Part shown: positions 6,345 through 7,707 of the stretch, piece after piece
How the letters are laid out: each line of letters starts with the position of its first letter
Numbering within the stretch: the first letter of the stretch is position 1
Assembly (NCBI GenBank): GCA_023453725.1
Contig: JAEXTB010000293.1
Location: 1 to 7,707 of the forward strand
Direction of reading: 5' to 3'
Origin: Bacillota bacterium
GTDB taxonomy: Bacteria > Bacillota > Clostridia > Christensenellales > CAG-138
Length of the DNA: 7,707 nt
The notes under the pieces: generated by a model
The model's database searches: none
What the model was told of the DNA's origin: nothing
Seen by the model: only the letters and a program-made list of their open reading frames with translations
Program-made: the position numbers and the translations under genes

Positions 6345-7170
6345 ATATGGCAACCGGTATCTGTGCGTCAAACGGATGGAATTCATACCCATCCAACCGA
6401 AAACTGTTCACTGTGAACGCGTAAAAATCCGTTGTGCCATCCCAAGCAAGTTTGGGGGCGGCGAGCGGCTCACGCTTTAATAATTCCTCCACAAGAGGGA
6501 CATGGCGGTCGTAGATGTGTGCATCCGCAATCACATGCACAAGTTCTCCCGCCTCCAGCCCGGAAGCCGCCGCAAACATATGCACGAGCACCGCGTACTG
6601 GCAGACATTCCAGTTGTTTGCGGTAAGCATATCCTGCGAGCGCTGGTTGAGTATGGCGTTTAACGTATTTCCCGTCACATTGAACGTCATGCTGTAGGCG
6701 CACGGGTACAGGCTCATTTCATGAAGATCCTGATGCACATAGAGGTTGGTCATAATGCGGCGGCTCTGCGGGTTATGTTTTAAATCAAAAAGCACGCGGT
6801 CCACCTGATCGAACATGCCTTCCTTATATTGATGCTTCACGCCAAGCTGGAAGCCGTAGGCTTTCCCGATGCTGCCGTCCTCATCCGCCCAGTTGTCCCA
6901 GATGCGGCTATTTAGTTCATGCACGTTGTTTGACTTCTTCTGCCAAATCCATAAAAGCTCATCGAGGGCACTTTTAAAGTAGGTGCGCCGCAGCGTGAGT
7001 ATGGGGAATTCCTGTTTCAAATCATACCGGTTTACAATCCCGAAGCGCTTGACGGTATGCGCCGGTGCGCCGTCCTCCCACCTGGGGCGTACGGGAAGCT
7101 CCGTATCCCAGAATCCGTACTCTAAAATATCCCGGCAGTTTTGGATAAACAGCATGTCCGCATGACTCAT
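6343..7170 (-). CDS. thyA: Thymidylate synthase, phage phi3T / Bacillus ThyA-like
   Basis: This 275-residue enzyme methylates dUMP to dTMP, using 5,10-methylenetetrahydrofolate as carbon donor and reductant and releasing dihydrofolate. The catalytic nucleophile is Cys157 in LYPCAYS. Arg137-Arg138 (phosphate-binding pair), QRSQD (176-180), Asn188 and DAHIYDRH (216-223, with the conserved His and Tyr) form the dUMP site. FPILTLRRTYFKSALDELLW (55-74) and IWDNWADEDGSIGKAYGFQL (90-109) are typical of the family. The nucleophile is followed by Ala rather than the His of the usual PPCH motif, and NNWN replaces PFN. Both differences fit the divergent branch that includes the Bacillus subtilis phage phi3T enzyme (recalled as TPCVY at this site), rather than damage. 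The ATG at 7170 has GGGAG 9 bases upstream. The gene is first in a two-gene unit with folA. Confidence 0.96.
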   Translation of the reverse strand: MSHADMLFIQNCRDILEYGFWDTELPVRPRWEDGAPAHTVKRFGIVNRYDLKQEFPILTLRRTYFKSALDELLWIWQKKSNNVHELNSRIWDNWADEDGSIGKAYGFQLGVKHQYKEGMFDQVDRVLFDLKHNPQSRRIMTNLYVHQDLHEMSLYPCAYSMTFNVTGNTLNAILNQRSQDMLTANNWNVCQYAVLVHMFAAASGLEAGELVHVIADAHIYDRHVPLVEELLKREPLAAPKLAWDGTTDFYAFTVNSFRLDGYEFHPFDAQIPVAI

Positions 7171-7214
7171 GTCTCAATTCTCCCATGTATGATATAAGGA
7201 TAATAACATTGTCT

Positions 7215-7243
7215 ATTATACAGGAAACTACCGCACAAAACAA
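7215..7243 (-). promoter_or_regulatory. Probable thyA-folA promoter
   Basis: A perfect TATAAT on the minus strand (7215-7220) sits 17 bases from TTGTTT (7238-7243), a weak -35 matching 3 of 6 bases. Transcription would start near 7208, giving a leader of about 38 bases before the thyA ATG. Between this promoter and the HD-domain gene (7244-7294) I see only a weak imperfect hairpin near 7264-7277. Confidence 0.6.
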
Positions 7244-7294
7244 AACGCATCTGTGCTTTCAAACCTCCGCTGCGGTGAGACAGTAAAAATCGCG

Positions 7295-7707
7295 TTATGT
7301 CAGAAGCTCTTGTAACTTCTGTCTGCCCGTTTTTTGATTGCCACTAATCTCAGTATACAGCGCATTATAAAAAGCCGTAGCGTTTTCCCTGCGGTCCTTT
7401 GCAAGCTGCCGCGCCCGTTGTGTATAAAACGCTTCATACAGCCTTTTGAGCTTGTAATGATATTCCTGACAGAAGGAACTTTTTTCTGCATCCGTTCCCT
7501 CCACAACAATCTCCCCGTCCTGATCCAACAGATACAGCGGTTCGCCAATCTGGCCGCCATATATCAGTGTGCGGGCAACTCCTATTGCGCCGGTCACATC
7601 CAGCTTATCCGCGTCAAACAGAATTTTCGCCTCCAAGCTTTCCTGCGCATTGTCCCCACGGTACCGGTGGGAAGCGATGCACGATTTTACATGGCCCGCT
7701 TTCCCCA
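7295..7707 (-). CDS. HD-domain phosphohydrolase, YedJ-like (N-terminus outside window)
   Basis: The frame is open from the window edge to the stop at 7295-7297, so the gene is cut by the edge and only the last 136 residues are visible. These match the C-terminal half of the HD-superfamily hydrolase group that includes E. coli YedJ. A helix with the metal-site region IASHRYRG is followed by the diagnostic EAKILFDADKLDVTGAIGVA, whose Asp is the last metal ligand. Then come GGQIGEPLY and a helical tail whose KL-x-RL...RARQLAKDR pattern also matches YedJ. The HD doublet itself lies beyond the edge. A TTG at 7634-7636 is in frame but falls inside the conserved domain, so it is not the real start. 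The family acts on phosphate esters, possibly nucleotides; the physiological substrate is unknown. It precedes thyA on the same strand with about 124 bases between. Confidence 0.85.
   Translation of the reverse strand, partial: GKAGHVKSCIASHRYRGDNAQESLEAKILFDADKLDVTGAIGVARTLIYGGQIGEPLYLLDQDGEIVVEGTDAEKSSFCQEYHYKLKRLYEAFYTQRARQLAKDRRENATAFYNALYTEISGNQKTGRQKLQELLT

Noticed and set aside
5973..6416. 147-residue plus-strand open frame opposite folA and the end of thyA
   Set aside because: Antisense to dihydrofolate reductase and crosses the folA start region; no domain is recognisable.
7264..7277. Possible terminator after the HD-domain gene
   Set aside because: The stem is only about 5 bp with a mismatch and lacks a T tract; not enough to call.

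Overview
The window looks like chromosomal DNA from an anaerobic Gram-positive bacterium of the class Clostridia, with roughly balanced base composition. The evidence is a (Re)-citrate synthase / 2-isopropylmalate synthase-like enzyme of a type common in anaerobic Firmicutes, a FeoA-FeoB fusion ferrous iron transporter, a thymidylate synthase of the Bacillus phage phi3T type, strong AGGAG ribosome binding sites and sigma-A type promoters. A closer placement (for example near Christensenellales) would be a guess. There are six protein genes and no RNA gene, insertion sequence, CRISPR array or phage module that I can recognise.

Layout. At the left end a single plus-strand gene (81-1463) encodes the citrate/isopropylmalate synthase-like enzyme. 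It ends in two hairpins, the second a strong bidirectional terminator shared with a converging minus-strand gene. Everything to the right is on the minus strand. Reading in the direction of transcription (right to left) these are: the C-terminal half of an HD-domain hydrolase (7707-7295, cut by the window edge), thymidylate synthase thyA (7170-6343), dihydrofolate reductase folA (6332-5817), the FeoA-FeoB fusion (5690-3129), and a membrane-anchored GGDEF diguanylate cyclase with an extracytoplasmic sensor region (2993-1551).

How the genes fit together. thyA and folA form a tight two-gene unit: ThyA makes dTMP and releases dihydrofolate, and FolA reduces it back to tetrahydrofolate. The folA ribosome binding site overlaps the thyA stop codon. 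The iron transporter has its own near-consensus promoter with two candidate metalloregulator sites around it, and its own intrinsic terminator, so it is probably an independent iron-responsive transcription unit. The diguanylate cyclase lies beyond that terminator and probably has its own weak promoter. The citrate synthase-like gene stands alone.

Most of the window is ordinary housekeeping and transport content, and I see no convincing new multi-gene system. The points most worth a second look are the cysteine-bearing linker in the FeoA-FeoB fusion, the two palindromes flanking the feo promoter, a 24-bp strictly alternating purine-pyrimidine tract before the first gene, and the missing inhibitory site in the diguanylate cyclase.
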